Below, in pieces: positions 8,501-16,396 of a stretch of DNA of 40,859 nucleotides. Location of the stretch: assembly GCA_001564055.1 (NCBI GenBank), contig LKNB01000025.1, positions 1-40,859 on the forward strand, read 5' to 3'. Every line of letters begins with the position of its first letter. Within the stretch, counting starts at the first letter, position 1. Under the pieces are notes generated by a model. The model searched no databases. It was not told where the DNA came from and saw nothing but the letters and a program-made list of their open reading frames with translations. The position numbers and the translations under genes were made by a program. The stretch comes from Rhodothermaceae bacterium Tc-Br11_B2g6_7 (GTDB lineage: Bacteria; Bacteroidota; Rhodothermia; Rhodothermales; Salinibacteraceae).

Positions 8501-9359
8501 GACTCACGCGCGCCACATCACGGATACGCACCGGCGTGGTGCCCTCGCGGACGTCCACCACGCTCTCCTCCAGATCAGACAGATTTTGGATATACCCGCG
8601 GCCGCGCACGACGTACTCCGCCCGGTTCATCTCCAGCGTCCGCGCGCCCACATCGCGGTTGCTTTTCTGCACGGCGGAGGCGATGTCCCGCACCGATACG
8701 CCCTGCTCGCGCATCAGCGTCGGGTCGATGTCCACCTGGTATTCCTGCACATGCCCGCCGATACTGGACACCTCAGCCACACCCTTGGCCGAGGAAAGGC
8801 CGTAGCGCACCTGAAAGTCCTGGATGGACCGTAGCTCGTGCAGGTCCCAGCCGCCGGTGGGGTTGCCGTCCTCGTCCATGCCCTCCAGCGTGTACCAGAA
8901 GATCTGCCCCAGCCCGGTGGCGTCCGGCCCCAGCGTGGGTTGTACCCCCTCGGGGAGGGTGCCGTCGGGTAGGGCGTTCAGCTTCTCCAGGATGCGCGTG
9001 CGGCTCCAGTAAAACTCAATGTTCTCCTCAAAGATGATGTTGATCGATGAGAAGCCGAACATCGAACTGGAGCGCACCGCCTCCACGCCGGGCAGGCCGA
9101 GGAGCTCGGTGGTGAGCGGGTAGGTGATCTGATCCTCGACGTCCTGCGGCGAGCGGCCCTCCCACTCGGTGAAAACGATCTGCTGGTTTTCGCCAATGTC
9201 GGGAATGGCGTCCACCGGCACCGGATCACGGGGAATCAGGTCCATATCCCAGTCAAACGGTGCGGTAGCGACGCCCCAGCCCACAAGCGCCAGCAATAGC
9301 AGCGTGGCGATGAGCTTGTTGTCGAGGAAAAAAGCAATGATGCGATCCGTGAGGCCCAT
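5565..9359 (-). CDS. cusA: CusA-type heavy-metal RND efflux pump
   Basis: Inner-membrane proton-driven pump for Cu(I)/Ag(I). At 1264 residues it is about 200 longer than E. coli CusA. The N-terminal TM is at 14-32, followed by the porter motifs (AIPDIGENQQIVF, WEGRSPQDVEDQITYPL). TM4 carries the HME-RND signature GIAISIGTVVDMGIIMTEN, with the proton-relay aspartate at residue 433. Between TM6 and TM7 there is extra sequence (about 530-640) with two to four additional hydrophobic stretches, and a charged insertion near 785-835. Methionines suited to metal binding appear in EFMPTLDEGSFLLMPTTM (712-728) and VMLQTGM (861-867). The start codon follows the cupredoxin gene by 33 bases; the stop overlaps the cusC start. 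Assignment to monovalent-metal export rests on family resemblance and on the cusB and cupredoxin neighbours. Confidence 0.93.
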   Translation of the reverse strand: MGLTDRIIAFFLDNKLIATLLLLALVGWGVATAPFDWDMDLIPRDPVPVDAIPDIGENQQIVFTEWEGRSPQDVEDQITYPLTTELLGLPGVEAVRSSSMFGFSSINIIFEENIEFYWSRTRILEKLNALPDGTLPEGVQPTLGPDATGLGQIFWYTLEGMDEDGNPTGGWDLHELRSIQDFQVRYGLSSAKGVAEVSSIGGHVQEYQVDIDPTLMREQGVSVRDIASAVQKSNRDVGARTLEMNRAEYVVRGRGYIQNLSDLEESVVDVREGTTPVRIRDVARVSLGPAQRRGMLDKAGAEAVGGVVVARYGENPLEVIQNVNEKIEELQAGMPSKTLADGTVSTVQIVPFYDRTGLIYETLGTLEEALSLQILITIIVIMVMVMHLRASFIVSALLPVAVLMSFIMMRYVGVDANVVALAGIAISIGTVVDMGIIMTENMLRHLDEALEGESLRGVIFEAASEVSPAVITALTTTIVSFLPVFMLQASEGRLFGPLAWTKTFVLVAALILTIALIPPFAHWLFTRTMGADRWQILRNGALVIAGLALLFYMPWAGLVLLGLGILNLAVQFADQQTVVPPEQLRRWHPWLAVGIIVLGISWLLADLWLPLGPENPIVASALFVILAVVIVLGSFLIFQHYYEPMLRYFLEHKALFLSIPLVLLFVALLSWRGFDSTMQPVSWPLQQVGVDVTETGPWQAASDRFPGLDREFMPTLDEGSFLLMPTTMPHAGMEEAVEQVRIMDMRVASIPEVETVVGKIGRVESALDPAPTSMFENVIQYKSEYKTDERGRRVRFAVDNDGSFKRDEADDLIPDRRGRYYRQWRDHIQSSDDIWQEILQAADMPGVTSAPRLQPIETRLVMLQTGMRANIGVQVFGPDIDTIDEVSIALEDILRGVDGIRSGSVYADRMAGKPYIELDINRQAIARHGLTIDDVQEVISIAIGGRTLTTTVEGRERYPVRVRYARETRNTPEMIARILVPAADGTQIPLGQLVDIAYVEGPMNIRSEDTFPVNYVTFDNVPGTSSVEAAENARDAIAEARANGQLQVPDGVTFRLAGEFEDQQRASERLALIIPITLLIIFLLIYFQFRSTTTALIILSAIALAWTGGFILLWLYGQDWFLNFAILGTELQGLFQVEAINLSVAVWVGFLALFGIAVDNSVVLATYLKQLFDRDDPTTLAELRETVVTAGMRRVRPCLMTTGTTLLALLPILTAPGKGGEIMVPMAVPIFGGMLVQVLSLFLVPVLYALWKEWQLNNLEEATT

Positions 9360-9392
9360 AGCGCGTCAGTTGGGTCAGGCGGAGGGGGGACG

Positions 9393-9746
9393 TTAGGAAT
9401 GCACGCTGAGCGTACCGGTCAGCATGTCCATTCCGCACGTGAAAGCATAGTCGCCTTCCGCCGTGGGGGTGAAGGTGAACTCGACCGGTTCATTTTGGGG
9501 CAGATCGGTCGGCGCGATGTCGAATTCCGGGATCTGGAGCTGCGAGGCGCAGGCTGAGTCGCCTGTGCGGGTGACGACAAGGCGCGTCGGCACACCGGCT
9601 GTGAGTTCGATCTGCCCGGGTTCGTAGCCCTGATTGGTGACTTCAATGTCGATGACCTGCTCGTCGTCGGCCACGTCCGGCGCATCCGTACCGCAGGCGG
9701 TGATGAGAAACGCAGCGAGGAGTGAGAAAAGGAGTGTGTAGCGCAT
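9393..9746 (-). CDS. cupredoxin-domain lipoprotein
   Basis: A 117-residue exported protein starting MRYTLLF, with a hydrophobic segment and lipobox LITAC at residues 14-18, so probably membrane-anchored. The mature part is a plastocyanin-like fold of the type that often accompanies metal RND pumps. Motifs are IEVTNQGYEPGQIEL, TRTGDSACASQ and a C-terminal YAFTCGMDMLTG. The likely copper ligands are cysteine and methionine residues in the last two motifs, which would suit Cu(I) binding in the periplasm. An in-frame ATG 16 codons upstream is less likely because it would put 16 polar residues before the signal. It lies 33 bases upstream of cusA and probably hands copper to, or buffers it for, the pump. 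Confidence 0.82.
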   Translation of the reverse strand: MRYTLLFSLLAAFLITACGTDAPDVADDEQVIDIEVTNQGYEPGQIELTAGVPTRLVVTRTGDSACASQLQIPEFDIAPTDLPQNEPVEFTFTPTAEGDYAFTCGMDMLTGTLSVHS

Positions 9747-9879
9747 GAGATAGGAATGGGGTTGGGGTACAGCCGTGGCGCATGGACACACCACGGCCAG
9801 GGGGTGCGAAACGAGAAAACGCCCGCAGGCGAGCGGATCAGCGGGATCCGGCCTTACGAGCGCAAAACGACAAGACGCC

Positions 9880-10311
9880 TCAGTTCAGAAACGAGGCGTT
9901 CAGAAGAAAGAGAGGAGCATCCGACGCCGGAGGGGCGCGGTCTTGAAGCGCAGATGTGGTGTGTGATGCCACGAGCGTGCCTGCAGCCAGCGACGGCTGA
10001 ACCACACCCGTAGCGGTCAACTGCAGAGTATCCGTCAGCCGATCCGTCAGCAGAGCATCCGGTGCGAGGAGCTGCGATAGCGAGCCATCACAGCAGGCCA
10101 TCATCGGGCCCTCAGGGTCCTCGTCGGGTTCTTCGTGACAGGGCGGCACGGCATCACCATCAACTTCCTTCGCCTCATGACCCGTCACAGGGCACACGAC
10201 ATCCACGCCAAGCTGCGCGCACACGTGCTGCACCGACGGCCCAACGACGCTCACGAGAAACACGAGCGCAGTGGCGAAGGCCAGCCGTTGCATGAAAGGG
10301 GAGAAGGACAT
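9880..10311 (-). CDS. small exported Cys-rich protein, HYC/CC/PP-like, first gene of the efflux cluster
   Basis: A 143-residue protein from the ATG at 10311. A signal peptide is visible (MQRLAFATALVFLVSVVGPS). It is followed by VQHVCAQ, VVCPVTGHEA, PPCHEE and MACCDGS, then APPAS near the end. The H-x-C, CC and PP order recalls the Bacteroidota small-protein family named after these motifs, which is found next to metal-efflux genes; this match is from memory. Cysteine and histidine clusters suggest a periplasmic metal-binding or sensing role. A farther upstream start (10419) would add a 36-residue charged leader before the signal and is unlikely. The 133-base gap to the cupredoxin gene is open on the minus strand. 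Confidence 0.6.
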   Translation of the reverse strand: MSFSPFMQRLAFATALVFLVSVVGPSVQHVCAQLGVDVVCPVTGHEAKEVDGDAVPPCHEEPDEDPEGPMMACCDGSLSQLLAPDALLTDRLTDTLQLTATGVVQPSLAAGTLVASHTTSALQDRAPPASDAPLFLLNASFLN

Positions 10312-10526
10312 ACCCGTGGGGGGTAGCAAAAAGAATGGGTGCGCAAACGACAGCTGGTATGGAGTGTTTCGGCGTGCCTGCCGTTTATGAAGCGGAAAGC
10401 CTGGGCGACGGCGCGTCAATCCCTGTCGCTTGCGGAGGTTCGTCCACTGGGCGACAATTGCCTCCAGCCTCGTGCCCTCCTAACGCCGCTGGTCCTCATT
10501 CAGCCTCTTATCACCCCAACCAGGTC

Positions 10527-10547
10527 ATCCTCGACTTGATCGAGGAT
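10527..10547. repeat. REP-like hairpin
   Basis: Perfect 8-bp stem ATCCTCGA/TCGAGGAT around loop CTTGA, preceded by GGTC and followed by CCATCG. The layout GTCATCC-stem-CTTGAT-stem-GGATCCA resembles a widespread class of dispersed intergenic palindromes in bacteria. Confidence 0.7.
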
Positions 10548-10688
10548 CCATCGTGTGATGGCACGCGGCACCGTAGCGAAGCGTTGGCGTTGGGTGGCCA
10601 TCGAACCGATGAAGCTATTTGCTGCGATTGCCCTTGCATCGGGCTGACGAAGAAGAGCGGTGCCAGCCCGCGCCCGCTGTGCCGCCAT

Positions 10689-10737
10689 GGCGCCGAGACG
10701 GCGCCGGCTATGCGTCGCGCCCGAGACGGACGCGACG
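10689..10737 (+). repeat. two-hairpin dispersed repeat module, copy 2
   Basis: Hairpin 1 (GGCGCCG, loop AGA, CGGCGCC), spacer GGCTATG, then hairpin 2 (CGTCGCG, 11-nt loop containing CCGAGACGG, CGCGACG) and AGG. Layout and hairpin 2 match the copy at 3716-3764 (minus strand). Hairpin 1 differs by changes that keep both arms complementary. Confidence 0.85.
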
Positions 10738-10825
10738 AGGAAGGAGGATCCCCTGAAAGCTATGGGCATCAGGTGTTGGCACGTGGCTGCCTACCGACTG
10801 GCTATTTGCACTGGAAGATTAATTC

Positions 10826-11473
10826 ATGAGTCCACTCACCCCCATGCTCTCCGGCGCCGATCAACTGCTGCTCCCCATCGAGGCGCTTGGCACATTTGCT
10901 TTTGCCATTTCCGGTGCGATGGCCGCCATCCGTAGCCGGTTCGATATCTTTGGGATCCTGGTGCTGGCGTTTGTGACAGCAATTGGAGGGGGGACCATCC
11001 GCGATGTGCTCATCGGAAATCTACCCGTGAGCTGGCTCACAGACGCGCTTGCCATATCATCCATCATTGCGGGATGCGTATTCACCCTGCTCGTCTACCG
11101 ATGGATTAGAATGCTGGACAGCTGGCTCTTTTTCTTTGATGCTGTTGGACTTGGCCTCTTCACCGTGACGGGAACGCATATCGGACTCGAAGCCGGGATG
11201 AGCGTCGGTGTAGCGATTGCCCTGGGGACCATCACCGGCTGTTTTGGTGGAGTCCTCCGCGACGTGCTGGCTGGTAGTCAACCGCTCATCTTCCAGAAAG
11301 AATTTTACGCGACGGCCGCCCTCAGCGGAGGACTGATCTTCTGGGGCGTGCTCGAAATAGGGGATGCGTTGCTGATTGCGCAGGCGACAGGTATCGTGTC
11401 GGTCCTTGCCTTTCGGGTGGTGGCCGTGCGGTATGGGCTTGGTTTGCCCCGCGTGGCTATGCGCGAAAGATGA
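10826..11473 (+). CDS. TRIC-type (UPF0126) cation channel family membrane protein
   Basis: A 215-residue protein with about seven membrane segments and an internal duplication. Each half has a glycine-rich helix break followed by arginine-aspartate: AIGGGTIRDVLIG near residues 51-63 and TGCFGGVLRDVLAG near 132-145. These are hallmarks of bacterial TRIC channels (formerly UPF0126/YicG), which conduct monovalent cations as trimers. The opening IEALGTFAFAISGAMAA is also typical. It stands alone: a palindrome-rich gap precedes it and 250 bases separate it from the pirin gene. The physiological ion is unknown. Confidence 0.9.
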   Translation: MSPLTPMLSGADQLLLPIEALGTFAFAISGAMAAIRSRFDIFGILVLAFVTAIGGGTIRDVLIGNLPVSWLTDALAISSIIAGCVFTLLVYRWIRMLDSWLFFFDAVGLGLFTVTGTHIGLEAGMSVGVAIALGTITGCFGGVLRDVLAGSQPLIFQKEFYATAALSGGLIFWGVLEIGDALLIAQATGIVSVLAFRVVAVRYGLGLPRVAMRER

Positions 11474-11723
11474 GCGCCGTACCAGTTGAGAACCGCGGCG
11501 TAACGCATCGGGAGCAAAACCCGCGCGGCGTTCCGTGCTCCGTCGCCTGCCCCGTGGCGCATGGTCCACCACATGCTCGGCGTACCCACGTGGCGGAGGC
11601 GGAACAGCTACGGGGGCAAGGCTCCGTCTGAGAAGAACCTGAGATCATTTATTTGTTGTAACAACTATTGAGACTGGACGGCGTCTTTATCGTTCATAAT
11701 CAATTATATCCTTTCATTTCCCC

Positions 11724-12476
11724 ATGGCCCCCACCAAAACAAACGTTTCTCCAACCCTCCGCATCCGCCGCAGTAACGAACGCGGCTTTGAAGATTTCGG
11801 ATGGGCCGACAACTGGATGACCTTCTCGTTCGCGAACTTCAACGACCCGGACTGGGTGCATTTTGGACCGCTCCGCGTGATGGTCGAAAACCACATCCAG
11901 CCGCACGAGGGGTTTGGCGCCCATCCGCATCGCGACGTAGAGATTCTGACGTACGTGGTGTCGGGCACCCTCACGCATGAGGACAGCTTCGGCCACAAAG
12001 CCGGCATTACGGCAGGGGAGATGCAACTCATCAGCGCGGGCAGCCGGGGCATGGTCCACGCAGAAGAGAATCACCACGACGAGGTGGAGCACAACTATCA
12101 GATGTGGCTCGTGCCCGATCGCCCCGGCACCGATTTCTACTATGGCCAGCAGAAGTACAGCCCAGAGGAGCGTTCGGGTCAGCTGCGCCTGTACGTCTCG
12201 CCCGATGGCCGCGACGAGAGCATGCCCATCAACACGGATGCGTTCGTGTATGCAGGTCTGCTCCGTCCAGGCGACCGGCTCACACATAACCTGGAGGAAG
12301 GCCGCGGGGCGTGGGTGCAGGTGGTCGATGGGGAGCTGGAAATCGCCGGCAAGACCCTGCGCCAGGGCGACGGCGTGGGCATAACGGACACTGATGCCAT
12401 CGAACTGGTCTTCACGGCCAATAGCGAGGTGCTGCTCTTCGACCTCCGGATGGACGTGCCGCGGTTGTGGACGTAG
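11724..12476 (+). CDS. pirin family protein (bicupin)
   Basis: A 250-residue cytosolic bicupin of the YhhW-like pirin group. The metal-binding ligands of the N-terminal cupin are visible as HPHRD (His67, His69) and MVHAEEN (His112, Glu114), within the signature HPHRDVEILTYVVSG. The second cupin (about 150-245) has no clear metal set, as usual. Some pirins act as quercetin dioxygenases, others bind regulators; the sequence does not tell which. The upstream gap (11474-11723) has an inverted repeat GTTGT-A-ACAAC at 11655-11665 and AT-rich sequence before the start, possibly the promoter. Confidence 0.92.
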   Translation: MAPTKTNVSPTLRIRRSNERGFEDFGWADNWMTFSFANFNDPDWVHFGPLRVMVENHIQPHEGFGAHPHRDVEILTYVVSGTLTHEDSFGHKAGITAGEMQLISAGSRGMVHAEENHHDEVEHNYQMWLVPDRPGTDFYYGQQKYSPEERSGQLRLYVSPDGRDESMPINTDAFVYAGLLRPGDRLTHNLEEGRGAWVQVVDGELEIAGKTLRQGDGVGITDTDAIELVFTANSEVLLFDLRMDVPRLWT

Positions 12477-12639
12477 CGCCTCCGCATGAAGGGCCGGTGC
12501 CAGGTGATTTCGTCGACGTGTAGGGCTTCCCCACCATCTATTTTTGGTCTCACCGTTGATTGCTGTGGATGGTGTTGGTATACTGCCGATGCTTACGGAT
12601 GTTAGCCATCGTCTCGTCACCCACCGGCCATAACGAAAT

Positions 12640-13836
12640 ATGCGACGCCTACCCGCAGTACCGGTATCACTATTGGGCCTCTGGTTACTCATTGCTGCGG
12701 GTACGAACGTGCCCATCGAAGGGCTCGACGACCCATCGGAGCCCCTTCCCACACTTGCGACGGAGGTGGTTTTTAGCAAAGACCTTGGGGAGGACGGGCC
12801 TGAGCGCCAATTAGCGGTAGCTGCGGATGGTCGCATCTATATAGCCAACCAGTCTACCTCAGAGGTTCACCGCTATTCCGCAGTAGGCAACCTGCTACAG
12901 CGCGTGGAGGTGCAGGGGCAAGGGATCGGTGACGTCTCGCAACCCGTGCAGCAGGTGGCGGTCGCGGACGGGCGGGTTTACACCAGCGCCGGTTTCACCG
13001 ACCAGTCCATTCTCGTTCATGATGCGGAGCTTCAGGTTGAAGAGCGGATTGAAGTCGGGAGGGGATTCTTCGGGATGGCGGCTTTCGGTGATCAGCTCCT
13101 GGCTGCGGTAGTTGAATCAGAGAGCAGAAAGATTACGCTGAAGCAGCGTGTCGATGGGGCGTTTACCGCATATCATCCGCTCAGTCGGAGCATCTCCCCA
13201 ATCGAGGACCCGGCGGCGCAACTGGGGCTACTGGCGGCTGATGAGAATCTTGCGGTGTATGCCTATCTCTTCAGCAATACCATTGATTTGTTTGATAGCT
13301 CGGGCGAGGAGGTCCATCGCGTGGCGACGCAGTTGCCCGGTGACGTGCCTGAGGTCCTGCCGGACGAGATCCCGTTCAGTGATATCCCGCCCATATTTTA
13401 TGCCGACGAGTCGCTCGAACCGCTCATCCGCGGGGTAGCTGTGGCACATGGTCACGCGTTTGTGCTGGGCGGCAGCGTGGATTCGACGCGGGCGCATACG
13501 GTGTACGTCTTTCGGCCCGATGGTACAGCGGTCGCCACGATTCCGCTGGAGGAAGCGGGTACGGGAGCCAACGCCTTCGACGTGCGGGACGGGCATCTGT
13601 ACTACCTCACCGCGCATGGCCACCTGCGGATGTTGCGGGTAGATCTTGAGCCGCTCGGGATCGCGAATCCCGAGCCACAGTGGACGACCCTTGGTGTGAC
13701 GTTAGTGGACTGCGTACAGGTGGCCGTGGATACGCATGAAGGTGATGCACTGCGGGATGCGTCTCGCGCCTGCCTGCAGGCCTACTGCGAAGGTGGAGGC
13801 GAAGGGCCACAGTGTGCGGAGATATTGAGGCGGTAA
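12640..13836 (+). CDS. exported beta-propeller protein of unknown function
   Basis: A 398-residue protein. The N-terminus (MRRLPAVPVSLLGLWLLIAAG) is a signal peptide. The mature part has repeated blade-like motifs: LAVAADGRIYIANQSTSEVHRYS, VAVADGRVYTSAG, VFRPDGTAVATIPL and FDVRDGHLYYLTAHGHLRML. This pattern matches the 6-bladed beta-propeller (NHL-like) exported proteins common in Bacteroidota and relatives. Four cysteines cluster in the last 45 residues (DCVQ, RACLQAYCEGG, QCAEI), suggesting disulfides in a small C-terminal tail. No enzyme motif is visible. It has its own upstream gap and stands apart from its neighbours. Confidence 0.7.
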   Translation: MRRLPAVPVSLLGLWLLIAAGTNVPIEGLDDPSEPLPTLATEVVFSKDLGEDGPERQLAVAADGRIYIANQSTSEVHRYSAVGNLLQRVEVQGQGIGDVSQPVQQVAVADGRVYTSAGFTDQSILVHDAELQVEERIEVGRGFFGMAAFGDQLLAAVVESESRKITLKQRVDGAFTAYHPLSRSISPIEDPAAQLGLLAADENLAVYAYLFSNTIDLFDSSGEEVHRVATQLPGDVPEVLPDEIPFSDIPPIFYADESLEPLIRGVAVAHGHAFVLGGSVDSTRAHTVYVFRPDGTAVATIPLEEAGTGANAFDVRDGHLYYLTAHGHLRMLRVDLEPLGIANPEPQWTTLGVTLVDCVQVAVDTHEGDALRDASRACLQAYCEGGGEGPQCAEILRR

Positions 13837-13999
13837 CGTGGGGGGACGGGACGCCAAAGGTTGAACACACCTCATGGATCGTCGCGGACATGCGCGGTGC
13901 TGTAACAATTCTCTGAGCGCCGCCGGGGCGTTGGCGAAAGAGGGGCGCATGCCATAGCTTACCTCTTCATCGTCATCACCACCGGACCCCCTCTATCCC

Positions 14000-15646
14000 A
14001 TGGCCCTCCACGAGCTCGCCGGCAAACCCGCTCCTGCTGACCTGCTGACGCCCATCCCGGATTTAATGACGGCGTACTACACCCGCACGCCGGATCCGTC
14101 GAAGCGAGCCCAGCGCGTTAGCTTTGGCACCTCGGGGCATCGCGGGTCGGCGCTGGATGCGACCTTTAACGAGGCTCACATTCTGGCAGTGAGCCAGGCG
14201 GTGGCAGAGGTGCGCGCAGCCGAAGGGGTGACCGGGCCGCTGTTTCTTGGGATGGACACGCATGCGCTGTCAACGGCGGCCCAGGCCACGGCGCTACAGG
14301 TGCTGGTGGCCAACGGTGTAGACGTGGTGATTCAGCAAGACGGCGGCTACACGCCCACGCCCGTCATCTCCCATGCGATTCTGACGTACAACCGCGACCA
14401 CAGCGGCGAGCAGGCCGATGGCGTGGTCATCACCCCGTCCCACAACCCGCCGCGGGATGGAGGCTTCAAGTACAACCCGCCCACCGGGGGACCGGCAGGA
14501 GGGGCCCTCACGCAGCGCATCGAGGACCGCGCAAACGCATTGCTGGAGAATAACCTTGACGGCGTGCAGCGCGTGTCGCTGGCTAAGGCTGAGCAAGCAG
14601 CCGCGGCACATGATTACGTGCAGCCGTACGTCGACGATCTGTCGTCAGTCGTCAATATGGAGGCGATCGCTGCCTCCGGCTTGTCCATCGGCGTCGACCC
14701 CATGGGCGGCTCGGGTATCGCCTACTGGAAGCCCATCGCGGAGACCTACGGGCTGGACCTTGAGGTGGTGAATCCGCACGTGGACCCCACCTTCCGGTTT
14801 ATGCGCGTCGATAAAGACGGCAAAATCCGCATGGACTGCTCCTCGCCCTACGCCATGGCCGGGCTGGTAGACCTGAAGGATCGGTTCGACATTGCTTTCG
14901 GCAACGACCCCGACTACGACCGCCACGGCATCGTGACGCCCAGCGTGGGCCTGATGAATCCGAACCACTACCTGGCGGTGGCCATCCGGTACCTGCTCAC
15001 GCACCGCCCCGACTGGCCTGCCGACGCCCAGGTAGGCAAGACGCTTGTCTCCAGCTCCATGATCGACCGCGTGGTGCGCAGCCTCGACCGCACGGTGCGG
15101 GAGGTGCCGGTGGGCTTCAAGTGGTTTGTGGATGACTTGCTCAACAGCGCCATCGTGTTTGGCGGAGAAGAGAGCGCGGGGGCCTCGTTCCTGCGGAAGG
15201 ACGGCACCGTGTGGACGACCGACAAGGACGGCATCATCCTGAACCTCCTCGCTGCCGAAATCACCGCCGTCACGGGCAAGGACCCGGGGACGCACTATGC
15301 GGAGTTGACGGCGTCGTTTGCGGAGCCCGTGTACAAGCGGATCGATGCGCCAGCCTCGCCCGATCAGAAAGCAGCCCTCAAGAGCCTCTCGCCTGACGCC
15401 ATTACGGCCAACGCACTGGCCGGTGAAACCATTCAGGCCAAGCTTACGAATGCGCCCGGGAACGATGCCCCCATCGGCGGGCTCAAGGTTGTGACCGAAA
15501 ACGGCTGGTTTGCGGCCCGGCCCTCGGGCACGGAGGCCATCTATAAGATTTACGCCGAAAGCTTCAAAGGAGAAGATCACTTAGAGGCGCTGCTCCGCGA
15601 GGCGCAAGGCATCGTGCAGGACGCGTTCGCTTCAGCAGGCGTGTAA
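14000..15646 (+). CDS. pgm: phosphoglucomutase (alpha-D-glucose phosphate-specific)
   Basis: A 548-residue cytosolic enzyme that interconverts glucose-1-phosphate and glucose-6-phosphate. It closely follows E. coli Pgm. Motifs are FGTSGHRGS (42-50), the catalytic serine loop TPSHNPP (Ser147), the metal loop [10 protein letters not shown] (Asp303, 305, 307), the sugar-binding GGEESAG (388-394) and the phosphate-binding RPSGTE (507-512). All expected residues are present, so it should be active. It lies 163 bases after the propeller gene and 40 bases before the TPM-domain gene. It feeds glycogen/trehalose and nucleotide-sugar synthesis. Confidence 0.97.
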   Translation: MALHELAGKPAPADLLTPIPDLMTAYYTRTPDPSKRAQRVSFGTSGHRGSALDATFNEAHILAVSQAVAEVRAAEGVTGPLFLGMDTHALSTAAQATALQVLVANGVDVVIQQDGGYTPTPVISHAILTYNRDHSGEQADGVVITPSHNPPRDGGFKYNPPTGGPAGGALTQRIEDRANALLENNLDGVQRVSLAKAEQAAAAHDYVQPYVDDLSSVVNMEAIAASGLSIGVDPMGGSGIAYWKPIAETYGLDLEVVNPHVDPTFRFMRVDKDGKIRMDCSSPYAMAGLVDLKDRFDIAFGNDPDYDRHGIVTPSVGLMNPNHYLAVAIRYLLTHRPDWPADAQVGKTLVSSSMIDRVVRSLDRTVREVPVGFKWFVDDLLNSAIVFGGEESAGASFLRKDGTVWTTDKDGIILNLLAAEITAVTGKDPGTHYAELTASFAEPVYKRIDAPASPDQKAALKSLSPDAITANALAGETIQAKLTNAPGNDAPIGGLKVVTENGWFAARPSGTEAIYKIYAESFKGEDHLEALLREAQGIVQDAFASAGV

Positions 15647-15686
15647 CCCCTCGTACCATTGCCCGTCACGCACTGCGTGCCCTGCT

Positions 15687-16349
15687 ATGCCCCTCCATTT
15701 TTCTGAAGACGAACTTCGCCAGATCACCGAGGCTGTTGAGGCTGCCGAGGTGCAGACGGCGGGCGAGATCGTGCCTGTCATCGCGCGTAACAGCGGGCAG
15801 TATGGCGAGGCCGTGTGGCGGGCCGCCAGCCTCTGCGGTGTACTCTCGCTCGTGGGTGTGATGCTGGTGTTTCAGCTCTACGACGGCTGGGGCCTGACGT
15901 GGCTGTATGCCGGCTGGGGCGTGGCGGTGGTGGCTACCGCGGCCGGGACGCTTGGCGCTGTTGTCACCGCCTACGTGCCTGCCGTGAAGCGCCTTCTCAC
16001 CCCCACCGATTTGATGGCACGCAAGGTGCACCGTCGCGCCATGCAAGCCTTTGTGGAAGAAGAGGTCTTTAACACGAAAGACCGCACCGGCATCCTCATC
16101 TTTATCTCCATTGATGAGCACCGCATTGAGGTGCTCGGGGATACCGGCATCAACGCCGTGGTCGAGCCGGACGACTGGATCGCGGTGATCGAGCGGATCC
16201 GGGACGGGATTCAGCAGGACCACGTGGCGGAAGGGCTGGTGGAGGCGATTGGCCTCTGCGGTAACCTCCTGCGCAGGCGTGGGGTGGATCCGCAAGGGGC
16301 CGATCCCAATGAGCTCGACAATCACCTGCGCATCTATCCGGGGGACTGA
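15687..16349 (+). CDS. TPM-domain membrane protein
   Basis: A 220-residue protein. The TPM domain is split around two membrane helices (about 44-62 and 66-95). Its first part reads LRQITEAVEAAEVQTAGEIVPVIARNSGQY. The second part carries FVEEEVFNTKDRTGILIFISIDEHRIEVLGDTGIN and ends LVEAIGLCGNLLRRRG. These match the TPM/YgcG type, whose members have acid phosphatase-like or membrane-protein-assembly roles that are mostly untested in bacteria. It lies 40 bases after pgm and may share its transcript. A hairpin at 16367-16388 separates it from the convergent VOC gene. Confidence 0.85.
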   Translation: MPLHFSEDELRQITEAVEAAEVQTAGEIVPVIARNSGQYGEAVWRAASLCGVLSLVGVMLVFQLYDGWGLTWLYAGWGVAVVATAAGTLGAVVTAYVPAVKRLLTPTDLMARKVHRRAMQAFVEEEVFNTKDRTGILIFISIDEHRIEVLGDTGINAVVEPDDWIAVIERIRDGIQQDHVAEGLVEAIGLCGNLLRRRGVDPQGADPNELDNHLRIYPGD

Positions 16350-16366
16350 CCGGAAGAATCGCTGAG

Positions 16367-16388
16367 GAAAGGCCCGCAGGCCGCTTTC
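16367..16388. terminator. possible bidirectional terminator between TPM and VOC genes
   Basis: GAAAG (16367-16371) pairs with CTTTC (16384-16388), with GGCC/GGCC pairing inside. It sits between two convergent genes. There is no long T run, so this is only a possibility. Confidence 0.4.
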
Positions 16389-16396
16389 GGTTGAGC

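Larger units (their letters stand above)
10312..10825. other. intergenic gap rich in palindromic repeats, no convincing gene
   Basis: 514 bases between divergent genes. Open frames here overlap hairpins and have no recognisable family. The stretch holds a REP-like hairpin (10527-10547), a short hairpin CCATC-GTGT-GATGG (10548-10561) and the second two-hairpin module (10689-10737). Promoters for the efflux cluster (minus) and the TRIC gene (plus) must lie here, but I cannot pick them out. Confidence 0.7.

Noticed and set aside
9880..10419. The longest start (10419) for the small Cys-rich exported protein
   Set aside because: It would put 36 charged residues before an evident signal peptide; the ATG at 10311 fits better.
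11655..11665. GTTGT-A-ACAAC inverted repeat before the pirin gene as an operator
   Set aside because: It is short, has a single-base centre and no second copy in the window; too little to support a regulatory site.
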